Below are positions 16,764 to 25,303 of a DNA stretch of 64,000 nucleotides, in pieces. The stretch's first letter is position 1; the number at the start of each line of letters is the position of its first letter. Source of the stretch: Cellulophaga sp. L1A9 (GTDB taxonomy: Bacteria > Bacteroidota > Bacteroidia > Flavobacteriales > Flavobacteriaceae); assembly GCF_009797025.1 (NCBI RefSeq), contig NZ_CP047027.1:5008469-5072468 (forward strand). Reading direction: 5' to 3'. The translations under genes and the position numbers were made by a program. Below the pieces are notes generated by a model. The model was not told the origin of the DNA. It worked only from the letters and a program-made list of their open reading frames with translations, and ran no database searches.

Positions 16764-17657
16764 TTAATTTCCAAACTTATTTCTAAATTCTATTGGCGTT
16801 GTTGTTTGGTGCTTTTTGAAATATTTTACAAAATTAGTCGGCTCTTCAAATCCAAGGGTATACCCTATTTCCTTTACACTATCTGCTGTGTGCACCAATA
16901 AGCGTTTGGCCTCTAGGATAACTCGGGCATCAATCATTTGTTTGGGAGTTATATCCATAACCTTTAAGGTGGCATTGTTTAAACGTTTTTGAGTAACATT
17001 TAATTGATCGGTATACTTGGTAACCGATTTCTGAAAATGAAATTGCCTATCTAACAGGTTTCTAAACTTAATTACGCAATCTAAATCTGATCCTTTGTTT
17101 ATAATAGCACTATGCTGATTTTGCCTTTCTCTTTCTGAAAATAACAGCAAATTTTTAAGGTGATTTCTAAGAATATCTGACTGATAAATATCTGTGACCT
17201 TACGCAACTCCGTTGCTATAAAACGAAATAAATTATGATAAAGAGATGTTCGCTCTTGAATTTGAATTGTAGAGATCGCATACAAATCATTGAACAGCAT
17301 ACTGCTTCTTAAAAAACGAGTGTCTTCTTCTGTTTTGCAAAAAAAGTTATCCGTAAACAAAAGAATTTCACCTTCTATTTGTACTGTTTCATCAAAACAC
17401 TGAATACTATTTTTATCTACAAATAAAAGTGTATTTGGCTGTATTTTAATAAGATTAAAATCTACCATATGTTTTGAAATTCCTTTTTTGAACCATATAA
17501 TTTGATAGAAATCTGTTCTATGCGGCTTAATTAAATCCTTGTGGAAATCTTTATATAAAGTCGCTAAGCTTTTAATTTCAAACTCATGAGGAAGACCTTC
17601 CTTAAACACGTATTTTTCTATATCCTGATTCACCCTAAAAAAAATTATCGGTTCCAA
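16764..17657 (-). CDS. AraC-family transcriptional regulator
   Basis: The 297-residue protein has an N-terminal cupin-like sensing part (about 20-120) and a C-terminal double helix-turn-helix AraC domain (about 195-297). The conserved ending KEIGYTLGFEEPTNFVKYFKKH is the second helix-turn-helix. It is downstream of the hydroxyproline epimerase gene on the same strand (173-base gap). Control of that gene or of the downstream small membrane protein gene is possible but not shown. The effector is unknown. Confidence 0.85.
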   Translation of the reverse strand: MEPIIFFRVNQDIEKYVFKEGLPHEFEIKSLATLYKDFHKDLIKPHRTDFYQIIWFKKGISKHMVDFNLIKIQPNTLLFVDKNSIQCFDETVQIEGEILLFTDNFFCKTEEDTRFLRSSMLFNDLYAISTIQIQERTSLYHNLFRFIATELRKVTDIYQSDILRNHLKNLLLFSERERQNQHSAIINKGSDLDCVIKFRNLLDRQFHFQKSVTKYTDQLNVTQKRLNNATLKVMDITPKQMIDARVILEAKRLLVHTADSVKEIGYTLGFEEPTNFVKYFKKHQTTTPIEFRNKFGN

Positions 17658-17830
17658 GCTACGGAATTTATAAGAAATACATCTCTTAGCCCCGCATTTT
17701 AAGCGCTAAAATTAATAATCGCACTCTTTTTAACTTTAAATTGAACGCATAAACTCTCTTAATAAAACAGCAACTACATTATGCAATTATAAGAAGTAAA
17801 AAATTAAAATTGAAAGAAATAAGATGTTTC

Positions 17831-18838
17831 TTACAGCACTTGAAACCCGTGTGCATAGGGGTCGTCGTCATCTATAAGTATTGTATTATAGCCATATATT
17901 TTTGCCCAACCTTGAATACTCGGAAGTATGGCTACTTTATTCTTCAAAGTAGTTTCGGCTTCTATCTGCCCTATAAATTGAGACCCTATATAACTTTCAT
18001 GAATAAACTTATCGCCTTTTTTTAATTTTCCTTTAGCATGCCATTGTGCCATTCGCGCAGAAGTTCCTGTTCCACAAGGAGATCTATCAATTGCTTTATC
18101 CCCATAAAATACAGCGTTACGTGCTGTTGCTTCTGGTGCAATAGTATCTCCTGTCCATAGGATATGACTTACATCTCGAATAGTCTCATCTTCTGGATGC
18201 ACAAATGCTCCTGGATATTTTTCATTAATTTTAGAACGAATTTCTTGACTAAACTGAATTAATTTGCCCGCTGAGTACTCTTGGATCCCTCTAAAGTTCT
18301 TTTGCGGATCTACAATGGCATAAAAATTCCCGCCATAAGAAACATCAAATATTAGTTCTCCTAGACCTGTACAATCTATAGTTAAGTTAGTTTCCGCTAA
18401 ATATGATTTTACATTTGTGAGTTTTACCCAATCTACTTTCTTTCCTGTCTGTTGGTACTCAATTAATACTAAACCTGCAGGAGTTTCCATCCGCACACTA
18501 CCTGGCGTTTTAGGCGTTATTAATCCTTCTTCTATCCCTATAGTAATTGCCCCTATAGTACCATGCCCACACATAGGCAAACAACCGCTAGTTTCTATAA
18601 ACAAAATTCCAAAATCATTTTCAGGGTTAGTGGGTGGGTAAAAAATGCTACCGCTCATCATATCATGCCCACGCGGCTCAAACATCAACCCTTTTCGTAT
18701 CCAATCATATTCGGATAAAAAATGTTGCCGTTTCTGACTCATATTTTCGCCTGTCAAATTAGGTCCCCCTCCTGCTACTACACGTACAGGATTTCCGCAG
18801 GTATGTGCATCCACACAAAAAAAAGTTTTGCTAGCCAT
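17831..18838 (-). CDS. 4-hydroxyproline 2-epimerase-like, proline racemase family
   Basis: The 335-residue protein belongs to the proline racemase superfamily. Both catalytic cysteines are present: Cys90 in MCGHGTIG and Cys255 in DRSPCGTGT. The paired cysteines argue for a racemase or epimerase and against trans-3-hydroxyproline dehydratase, which has Thr in the second place. Such enzymes convert trans-4-hydroxy-L-proline to the cis-D form, the first step in using hydroxyproline from collagen-like or plant proteins. None of the later pathway genes (D-hydroxyproline oxidase, deaminase, semialdehyde dehydrogenase) are adjacent, so proline itself cannot be excluded as the substrate. Confidence 0.8.
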   Translation of the reverse strand: MASKTFFCVDAHTCGNPVRVVAGGGPNLTGENMSQKRQHFLSEYDWIRKGLMFEPRGHDMMSGSIFYPPTNPENDFGILFIETSGCLPMCGHGTIGAITIGIEEGLITPKTPGSVRMETPAGLVLIEYQQTGKKVDWVKLTNVKSYLAETNLTIDCTGLGELIFDVSYGGNFYAIVDPQKNFRGIQEYSAGKLIQFSQEIRSKINEKYPGAFVHPEDETIRDVSHILWTGDTIAPEATARNAVFYGDKAIDRSPCGTGTSARMAQWHAKGKLKKGDKFIHESYIGSQFIGQIEAETTLKNKVAILPSIQGWAKIYGYNTILIDDDDPYAHGFQVL

Positions 18839-18994
18839 AGTATATCAATAAATAGTTTTAATGCTCTTTCAACAAACAATTTACGATTAAACCTTCATTC
18901 TGCTTTTCACTAGCATAGATTTTTTGTTTGATTACTCAAAAGTTCATTGTTTTCATTATTTTTGAAAAGACTAATTATATAATTGAGCACCAAA

Positions 18995-20557
18995 ATGAAA
19001 AAAATAGCATTTGTTGTGACCTTACTAGCCATGGCTTGTAATTCTTCACAGAAAACCGTTTCTGAGACGACAACAGAAACAATCGCTACAATGAACCCGA
19101 AACCTTTTGCGGAAACTATTACGGAAGCAGAGTTAAAAGATCATTTGTACATCTATGCCTCTGATGAATTTGAAGGCAGAGAAACTGGAAAGCCAGGACA
19201 GAAAAAAGCTGTGGCATATCTTGAAGAACAATATAAGAAAATGGGAATCCCTGCAGCACAGGCCGATGGAAACTATTTTCAAAACGTACCATTAACAGTA
19301 AGTAAACTTCCTGAAGGCACTATTACAATTAATGGAAAAACGTACAAAAACGGAGAAGGTCTTTTAACATTCACTGCTGCTGAAGGAAATTATAGTGAAC
19401 TTGCTTATGCTGGTTTTGGAATCGAAGACGAAAAATATTCCGATTATAGTTCTATTGATGTTACAGATAAAATAGTTTTGATAAAAGCGGGTGAACCTAT
19501 GAATGCGGATGGAACCTATGTCATTTCTGGCAGTGCCGAAAAATCTGTATGGAGCAACCTATCTGAATCCGTGGCTAAAAGGTTTGAAGCTGCTCAGGCT
19601 AAAGGAGCTAAAGGCGTTTTATATTTTGATGAAAACAATTTTGCACGTTTTGAGAGTCGTTTTGACTACATGAAAAAGAATGACAGCGGAAGAATGGAAA
19701 TTAAAGAAGATAATTCAGATACTTTCTTTAACTTTTTTATTAATGAAAATATCGCAAATGCGATCTTACCAAACATCAAATCTGAAAATAAAGCGAAAAT
19801 CGTTCCTTCTAAAATAGACTTAGCTATTAAAAGTTCTGATGAGGACATAAATTCTGAAAATGTTGTTGCTATTTTAAAAGGTTCTGAGAAGCCCAATGAA
19901 TACGTCATTATATCTTCACACTTAGACCATATTGGTGTTACAAAAGATGGTGAAATAAATAATGGTGCTGATGATGATGGTTCAGGTACTGTAGCCTTGT
20001 TAGAAATTGCGCAGGCTTTTAAGAAAGCTGCAGATGAAGGTAAAGGTCCTAAAAGATCTATTGTGTTTTTACACGTTACAGGAGAAGAGAAAGGCTTATT
20101 AGGTTCTCAGTACTATACGGACTTTGACCCTATTTTTCCTTTATCAGAAACTGTTGCGGATTTAAACATAGATATGATTGGCCGTATTGACCCTAAAAGA
20201 GAAGGAGATCGCAATTATATTTATTTAATTGGATCTGATAAATTGAGTACAGATTTACACAACATATCAGAAGAGGTAAATGAAAAGTATATGAACATTG
20301 CTTTGGACTACACCTACAATGATGAAAATGATCCAAATAGATTTTATTATAGAAGTGATCATTACAATTTTGTAAAAAACAATATTCCTATTATTTTTTA
20401 TTTCAACGGTACACATGACGATTACCATGCTCCAGGAGATACTCCTGACAAGATTAATTATGATTTGCTTGAAAATAGAGCTCGTTTAGTGTTTTACACG
20501 GGTTGGGAAGTTGCCAATAGAAAAGATAGACTTGTGGTAGATAAGGCTAATAAATAG
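18995..20557 (+). CDS. M28-family metallopeptidase lipoprotein
   Basis: The chosen ATG at 18995 starts a clean lipoprotein signal peptide (MKKIAFVVTLLAMAC, Cys15); a TTG four codons earlier is less likely. An inserted PA-like region (about 120-290) precedes the M28 zinc aminopeptidase domain. The metal ligands appear in order: His309 in SSHLDH, Asp in NNGADDDGSG, the Glu pair in GEEKG, Asp in NIDMIGR, and His in RSDHYNF. The protein should be anchored on the cell envelope and release amino acids from peptides. It is a single gene followed by a terminator and the opposing tRNA-His gene. Confidence 0.9.
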   Translation: MKKIAFVVTLLAMACNSSQKTVSETTTETIATMNPKPFAETITEAELKDHLYIYASDEFEGRETGKPGQKKAVAYLEEQYKKMGIPAAQADGNYFQNVPLTVSKLPEGTITINGKTYKNGEGLLTFTAAEGNYSELAYAGFGIEDEKYSDYSSIDVTDKIVLIKAGEPMNADGTYVISGSAEKSVWSNLSESVAKRFEAAQAKGAKGVLYFDENNFARFESRFDYMKKNDSGRMEIKEDNSDTFFNFFINENIANAILPNIKSENKAKIVPSKIDLAIKSSDEDINSENVVAILKGSEKPNEYVIISSHLDHIGVTKDGEINNGADDDGSGTVALLEIAQAFKKAADEGKGPKRSIVFLHVTGEEKGLLGSQYYTDFDPIFPLSETVADLNIDMIGRIDPKREGDRNYIYLIGSDKLSTDLHNISEEVNEKYMNIALDYTYNDENDPNRFYYRSDHYNFVKNNIPIIFYFNGTHDDYHAPGDTPDKINYDLLENRARLVFYTGWEVANRKDRLVVDKANK

Positions 20558-20580
20558 CACTTACCACATATTAAAATAAA

Positions 20581-20612
20581 AAATGCCTTTGTATTCTTAC
20601 AAAGGCATTTTT
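20581..20612 (+). terminator. Terminator of the M28 peptidase gene
   Basis: The stem AAATGCCTTTG (20581-20591) pairs with CAAAGGCATTT (20600-20610), with T-rich sequence after it, 24 bases past the stop codon. Confidence 0.8.
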
Positions 20613-20630
20613 CTTTAATTATAGCCACAA

Positions 20631-20660
20631 AAAAAGCCTTATCAAAATTGATAAGGCTTT
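20631..20660 (-). terminator. Terminator of tRNA-His
   Basis: The stem AAAGCCTTATCAA pairs with TTGATAAGGCTTT across 20633-20660, and the minus strand continues into a run of T residues. It lies directly past the 3' end of the tRNA gene. Confidence 0.8.
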
Positions 20661-20667
20661 ATTTCTG

Positions 20668-20742
20668 GGTGGAAGACCGGGTTCGAACCGGCGACCCTCG
20701 GTACCACAAACCGATGCTCTAACCAGCTGAGCTACAACCACC
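20668..20742 (-). tRNA. tRNA-His (GTG anticodon)
   Basis: The minus strand folds as a full cloverleaf: a D arm (GCTC/GAGC), an anticodon arm TCGGT/ACCGA with loop TTGTGGT and anticodon GTG, and a T arm with TTCGAAC loop. The extra G at position -1 and C73 are hallmarks of tRNA-His. CCA is not encoded. The acceptor stem has two U-U oppositions (5-68 and 6-67) between GTGGTTG and CTTCCAC, which is a slightly odd stem. A promoter with TAACTTTG lies just upstream. Confidence 0.95.
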
Positions 20743-21066
20743 ATTTGTAAGCGGCTGCAAAGTTAATTTTTTAGATGCTATTTGCAAAATAAAATAATCA
20801 CTATTTTAAATAAATTTTCAAAAAAGTGTCCCCCACTACATTATTACACTAAAAATCAAGCATTTTCCATATGAAACAATCCTATTAAAGAAGTAATTTT
20901 CCTTAAGAAAAAGCTTATTTATATAAAACTTTGTACTTATACCAGTTAAAAACATCGTTTCACAACAAAAATTTTCCAATCAAGTAGTTCTAAATTACAT
21001 TTATAAAAAAAAAGACATTCAACATTTTTCCCAAATATGGTTGACTATTTTATCATTTATAATTAT
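20743..21066. other. Intergenic region with the tRNA-His promoter
   Basis: This 324-base A+T-rich gap separates tRNA-His from the first TPR kinase gene. Apart from the tRNA promoter I see nothing in it; no TAnnTTTG box with proper spacing was found for the kinase gene. Confidence 0.5.
20758..20787 (-). promoter_or_regulatory. Promoter of tRNA-His
   Basis: On the minus strand the box TAACTTTG (20765-20758) matches TAnnTTTG, and a TTG (20787-20785) lies 19 bases upstream. The mature tRNA begins about 15 bases after the box. Confidence 0.7.
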
Positions 21067-23115
21067 ATGAAGAGACCTTTCGTTCTATTTATCTTCTTAC
21101 AATTTTTCAACCCTACTTTCACCTATTCCCAAAGTACTCAATTAGACAGTTTATATTCAGAAGTACATAAATTTCAGAAAAGTGAAAATTTTGACACTGC
21201 TGATCACAACTATATTAACCTATTAAATTCAATAGGAAAAGAATATTACTTTAAAAACATTGACAGTCTATACTATTATTCTCAAAAAGCCCAAAAATTA
21301 AGTGCTAAAACTAAATATGTCGAAGGTAGTGTACTAGCTCTTGCAGGCATTAGTCATTGCCAATCTTATAAAGGCGAGAACGATAAAGCCATAAAATCTT
21401 TAGAAAAAGCATACGTTATCGCTAATAAAAATAAAGACGCCAAACTTCAAATACTAGCTTTAAACAGACTTGGTATCTTAAATTATGATATAGGTAATCA
21501 CGCAGAAGCACTAAAAGCATATTTAATGGCTATTGAAATTGCCACTGCTACAAATGATATTTTAAACTTATCGTTTGTAAAAGAAAACATCGCTCACTTA
21601 TATCTTGCACAAAAAGACTATAAACAAAGTTTGATAATTTATAAAGAAATTCAAAAATTAAATCATCAATTAGGAGAAGACGTATATAAAGCACAAAGCA
21701 GCAGTAACATTGCAGACTTATATGTAAAACTAAAAGATTTTGAGAATGCTAAAATATATATAGATAGTAGTATCGTCATTTTTGAGGAGAAAAAAATTGA
21801 TGATTGGCTGGCGTACTCCTACATGGTAAAAGGAGATCTGTATTTAAAGCAAAATAGGCCCAAACTAGCCCTCTACTGGTATGACAAAGCGCTTACACTA
21901 CACGAGGACTTAAATGATGACCGAAGCAAAGCGCAACTCTTAAACTCTTTATCTGAAGCGTATTTTAAGCTCTACAATTATGTTGATGCTGAAGAAAACG
22001 CAATTGCCTCATTAGACATTGGAAAAAGGTTAAGCCTCTTAGATGATTCAAAAACATCGAACAATCTGTTATACAAAATTAATAAGAACAATAACAATAT
22101 AGACAGCGCCTTAAAGTATCACGAAGTATACAAACTTTTATCAGACTCTATCTCTCGTAAAGAAAATTTAAATAGCCTTGGCATATTAAAAACCAAATTA
22201 GAGTTCGAAAAACAACAAAAAGATGTCGAACTAGCTAATGAAAAAGCAAAAGCAAGACAAAACATCTATATCTATTTAAGCCTTATCATCCTTGCTATTT
22301 TAGCTTTGATCATATTTTTATTGCGCAAACAATCTAAAGCACGTAAGAAATTTAATAATGAACTCCGATTGAAAACAAAAGCTCTTGAAAAAAGAGAAGA
22401 AGAGTTAAATGCAATAAACGCTACTAAAGACAAGTTATTTTCAATTATTGGTCATGATCTTAGAGGTCCAATAAATGCATTAGCAAGTGTTTTAAGCATG
22501 CTAAAAGAGGACGAGATTACACAAGAAGAATTTTTAGATTTTACCCCTAAAGTTAAAAATGACGTAGATGCCATTTCATTTACATTAAACAATTTATTAT
22601 CTTGGGGTAGAACACAAATGACAGGCTCTAAAACAGAACCATCTAATTTTGATATCCACGAATTAATTACAGAAAACATTAAATTACTGAAGAAAACTGC
22701 TAATAATAAAGGAATTTCCATTACAAACACTAGTCCAACAAATACAGCTGTATGGGCAGATATCAATCAGATTGATGTTGTGATTAGAAATCTTTTAAGT
22801 AATGCTATAAAGTTTTCGCACCCAGATGGAGTGATTAGTGTAAATGCCATTAAAGAAGATGGTTTTCTTAAAATATCAATTAAAGACAAAGGTGTTGGCA
22901 TGTCTCCTGAAATCCTTAGTGAGATTTTTAATTCCAAAAACACTACATTAATAACTACTTATGGTACCTCTAACGAAAAAGGAACTGGTTTAGGACTTTC
23001 TCTTTGCAAAGAAATGGTGAATAACAATGATGGTGAAATTTTTGTAGTTAGTGAAATAAACGAAGGAAGTATCTTTTATTTTACAATTCCTCTACGAGAA
23101 AATAATAAGAAATAA
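21067..23115 (+). CDS. TPR-repeat sensor histidine kinase (first of tandem pair)
   Basis: The ATG at 21067 begins a signal peptide ending TFTYSQ; an in-frame ATG ten codons earlier would spoil it. A periplasmic region of tetratricopeptide repeats (about 50-380) is followed by a membrane segment (about 400-419), a coiled-coil linker, a HisKA domain with phospho-acceptor His463 in IIGHDLRGPINAL, and an HATPase domain with N box NLLSNAIKF, G1 DKGVGM and G2 GTGLGLSL. There is no receiver or DNA-binding domain, and no response regulator gene is adjacent, so its partner must lie elsewhere. The next gene is a close paralogue on the same strand, 59 bases away. Confidence 0.9.
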   Translation: MKRPFVLFIFLQFFNPTFTYSQSTQLDSLYSEVHKFQKSENFDTADHNYINLLNSIGKEYYFKNIDSLYYYSQKAQKLSAKTKYVEGSVLALAGISHCQSYKGENDKAIKSLEKAYVIANKNKDAKLQILALNRLGILNYDIGNHAEALKAYLMAIEIATATNDILNLSFVKENIAHLYLAQKDYKQSLIIYKEIQKLNHQLGEDVYKAQSSSNIADLYVKLKDFENAKIYIDSSIVIFEEKKIDDWLAYSYMVKGDLYLKQNRPKLALYWYDKALTLHEDLNDDRSKAQLLNSLSEAYFKLYNYVDAEENAIASLDIGKRLSLLDDSKTSNNLLYKINKNNNNIDSALKYHEVYKLLSDSISRKENLNSLGILKTKLEFEKQQKDVELANEKAKARQNIYIYLSLIILAILALIIFLLRKQSKARKKFNNELRLKTKALEKREEELNAINATKDKLFSIIGHDLRGPINALASVLSMLKEDEITQEEFLDFTPKVKNDVDAISFTLNNLLSWGRTQMTGSKTEPSNFDIHELITENIKLLKKTANNKGISITNTSPTNTAVWADINQIDVVIRNLLSNAIKFSHPDGVISVNAIKEDGFLKISIKDKGVGMSPEILSEIFNSKNTTLITTYGTSNEKGTGLGLSLCKEMVNNNDGEIFVVSEINEGSIFYFTIPLRENNKK

Positions 23116-23174
23116 AATTTCTTAATTCCCTTTTATTTTTTTAATTTCAGCAAAGCCAGCCACTTTGCGATACT

Positions 23175-25211
23175 ATGAAATGTAACACTATTACGATTAT
23201 TTTCTTATTGTTTCTTTTTTCTTCAAATGTTTCACAGCTTCAAGCTCAAGAAAAAAAACAAAAAATTCTTTCAGAGATTATAGCTCACAGACTTCAAAAT
23301 AAAAAGAAAGCCAGCGCTTATATCAATTTAGTAAATTCTTTAGGTTGGGAATTAAGATATACGAATTTTGACAGTGTAGCCATACTTAGCGAGGAAGGAT
23401 ACAAATTAAGTAAAGAAATCAATTATAAAAGAGGCCAAGCCAAAGCACTTCTAGCCTCTTCCTTCAGTGAAATTATTGCTTTTAAAAACACAGAAGAGAC
23501 CTTAAAAAAAATTGATCAAGCGATACAATTTAGTACGGATATTAAAGCAGACAGCACCTTAATCTCAGCGTACAACATCAAGGCAATTTACAAAACATAT
23601 ATAGACGACTACGAAGGCGCTTATAAAGACTACAACTTGGCTTTACTACTTTGCCAAAAATCTAACAATACCTTAGAAGAAACAAAGTTATACTCCAACT
23701 TAGCAACACTATTCTCTGTTTTAGGTGATAATGATGAGTCTATAAGATATTACATAAAAGCGCTCGATATCGCTAATAATTTAAAAGAAAAATTCTGGTT
23801 AGGAGTAGTAAAAAGTAATTTAGGCTATTTATACAATAAGACAAATCAGTTTGAAAAAGCAGCCATTCTTTTAGATGAAAGTATTCAGATTTTTATTGAT
23901 GAGGACAGAAAAGTTTGGCTTGCCTACGCTTACCTTACCAAAGCAAATTTACTATTGAATAAAAAATCTCCGGAAGAAGCTATAATTTTTCTTGATTTAA
24001 GCGATGATCTATTAAAGAATCTAATTTATGAAAAGTTAAAACAAGATTTGTTGCTTGGTTACACTAAATATTACCAACAACTAAATAATTCAGAAAAATC
24101 AGAAGAATTAGCAGAAGAAGGTTTTTTGTTATCTACTACCAATAAAAATCAGATAGCAATTGCAAACTTTTCTGAAATCTTATATCAATTAAATAAAGAA
24201 AAAGAGAATCAAGGATCTGCCCTTTTCTATTTGGAAAAATTTAAAAACATTACAGACAGCGTAGCACTTCAAAGTAAACAAAATGCATTGGCACTGTTGA
24301 AAGCAAAAACTGATTTTCAGAAAGAACAGAATGATCTAAAATTAGACAGTCAGAGAACTATCAAACAACAAAAAACATATATTGTTTTCAGCCTATTTAT
24401 TGTGTTCTTAGTTATTCTCATTGCATATTACGGCTATAAAAACAACAAAACAATCACCCATTTAAATAGCCAGTTAGAAGAGAAAACGGAAATACTTGAA
24501 AACAGTGAAAAAACACTAAAATATGCCAATGAAACTCAAGAAAAACTTTTTTCCATTATTAGTCATGATTTAAAATCGCCTATCAATGCTCTAAAAAACT
24601 TACTTCTTTTAATTAAAAATGGCGACATAAAACCTAATGAATTTTTAAATTTTGCCCCGAAATTATATAACGATGTCGATGCCATGTCTTTCACCTTAAA
24701 TAATTTATTATCATGGAGTAAGTCACAAATGAATGGTTTTGTGAATAATCCTATTAATTTCAATGTTAGTGAAAAAATAAACAACAGCATTAAACTTTTG
24801 CAAGAAAACGCAAATCAGAAAAACATTTCTATTCGTAATAATATACCGAAGGATGCTGAAGTAAATTGCGACAGTAATCAGTTTAATTTAATTATCAGAA
24901 ATTTATTAAACAACGGCATTAAATTTACACCTTGCGGAGGGAGTATTATTGTAGACGCCCATTTAAAAAAGGAATATCTCGAAATTAGAATAAAAGATAC
25001 AGGGGTGGGAATAACTCCAGACATACAGAATAACCTTTTTAAGCCCGATTCTGCACTTCAGAGTACTTACGGAACTAATAAAGAAAAAGGCACTGGATTA
25101 GGACTCTTACTTTGTAAAGAAATGGTTGAAAACAATGGTGGCGAAATTTTTGTAATGAGCAAAATTAATGAAGGAAGTACATTTTACTTCACTATACCTA
25201 AAGCTATTTAA
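23175..25211 (+). CDS. TPR-repeat sensor histidine kinase (second of tandem pair)
   Basis: The 678-residue protein repeats the design of its upstream neighbour: a signal peptide, periplasmic TPR repeats (about 40-370), a membrane segment (about 399-418), HisKA with His464 in IISHDLKSPINAL, and HATPase with NLLNNGIKF, DTGVGI and GTGLGLLL. The catalytic halves are very alike while the TPR parts differ more, which fits tandem duplication and change in the sensed signal. The paralogous histidines fall at almost the same residue number. No response regulator is adjacent. A strong two-way terminator follows. Confidence 0.9.
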   Translation: MKCNTITIIFLLFLFSSNVSQLQAQEKKQKILSEIIAHRLQNKKKASAYINLVNSLGWELRYTNFDSVAILSEEGYKLSKEINYKRGQAKALLASSFSEIIAFKNTEETLKKIDQAIQFSTDIKADSTLISAYNIKAIYKTYIDDYEGAYKDYNLALLLCQKSNNTLEETKLYSNLATLFSVLGDNDESIRYYIKALDIANNLKEKFWLGVVKSNLGYLYNKTNQFEKAAILLDESIQIFIDEDRKVWLAYAYLTKANLLLNKKSPEEAIIFLDLSDDLLKNLIYEKLKQDLLLGYTKYYQQLNNSEKSEELAEEGFLLSTTNKNQIAIANFSEILYQLNKEKENQGSALFYLEKFKNITDSVALQSKQNALALLKAKTDFQKEQNDLKLDSQRTIKQQKTYIVFSLFIVFLVILIAYYGYKNNKTITHLNSQLEEKTEILENSEKTLKYANETQEKLFSIISHDLKSPINALKNLLLLIKNGDIKPNEFLNFAPKLYNDVDAMSFTLNNLLSWSKSQMNGFVNNPINFNVSEKINNSIKLLQENANQKNISIRNNIPKDAEVNCDSNQFNLIIRNLLNNGIKFTPCGGSIIVDAHLKKEYLEIRIKDTGVGITPDIQNNLFKPDSALQSTYGTNKEKGTGLGLLLCKEMVENNGGEIFVMSKINEGSTFYFTIPKAI

Positions 25212-25252
25212 TACATTTTTTCTGTTGGTTTATTGCCTTAGTTTTTAAATAC

Positions 25253-25286
25253 AAAAAAAGCCTAACATCAATGTTAGGCTTTTTTT
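25253..25286. terminator. Two-way terminator between the TPR kinase and transketolase genes
   Basis: The stem AAAAAAAGCCTAACAT pairs with ATGTTAGGCTTTTTTT around a two-base loop. Runs of A and T on the two sides let it work for both converging genes. Confidence 0.85.
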
Positions 25287-25303
25287 ATCATATACTTAAA
25301 ATT

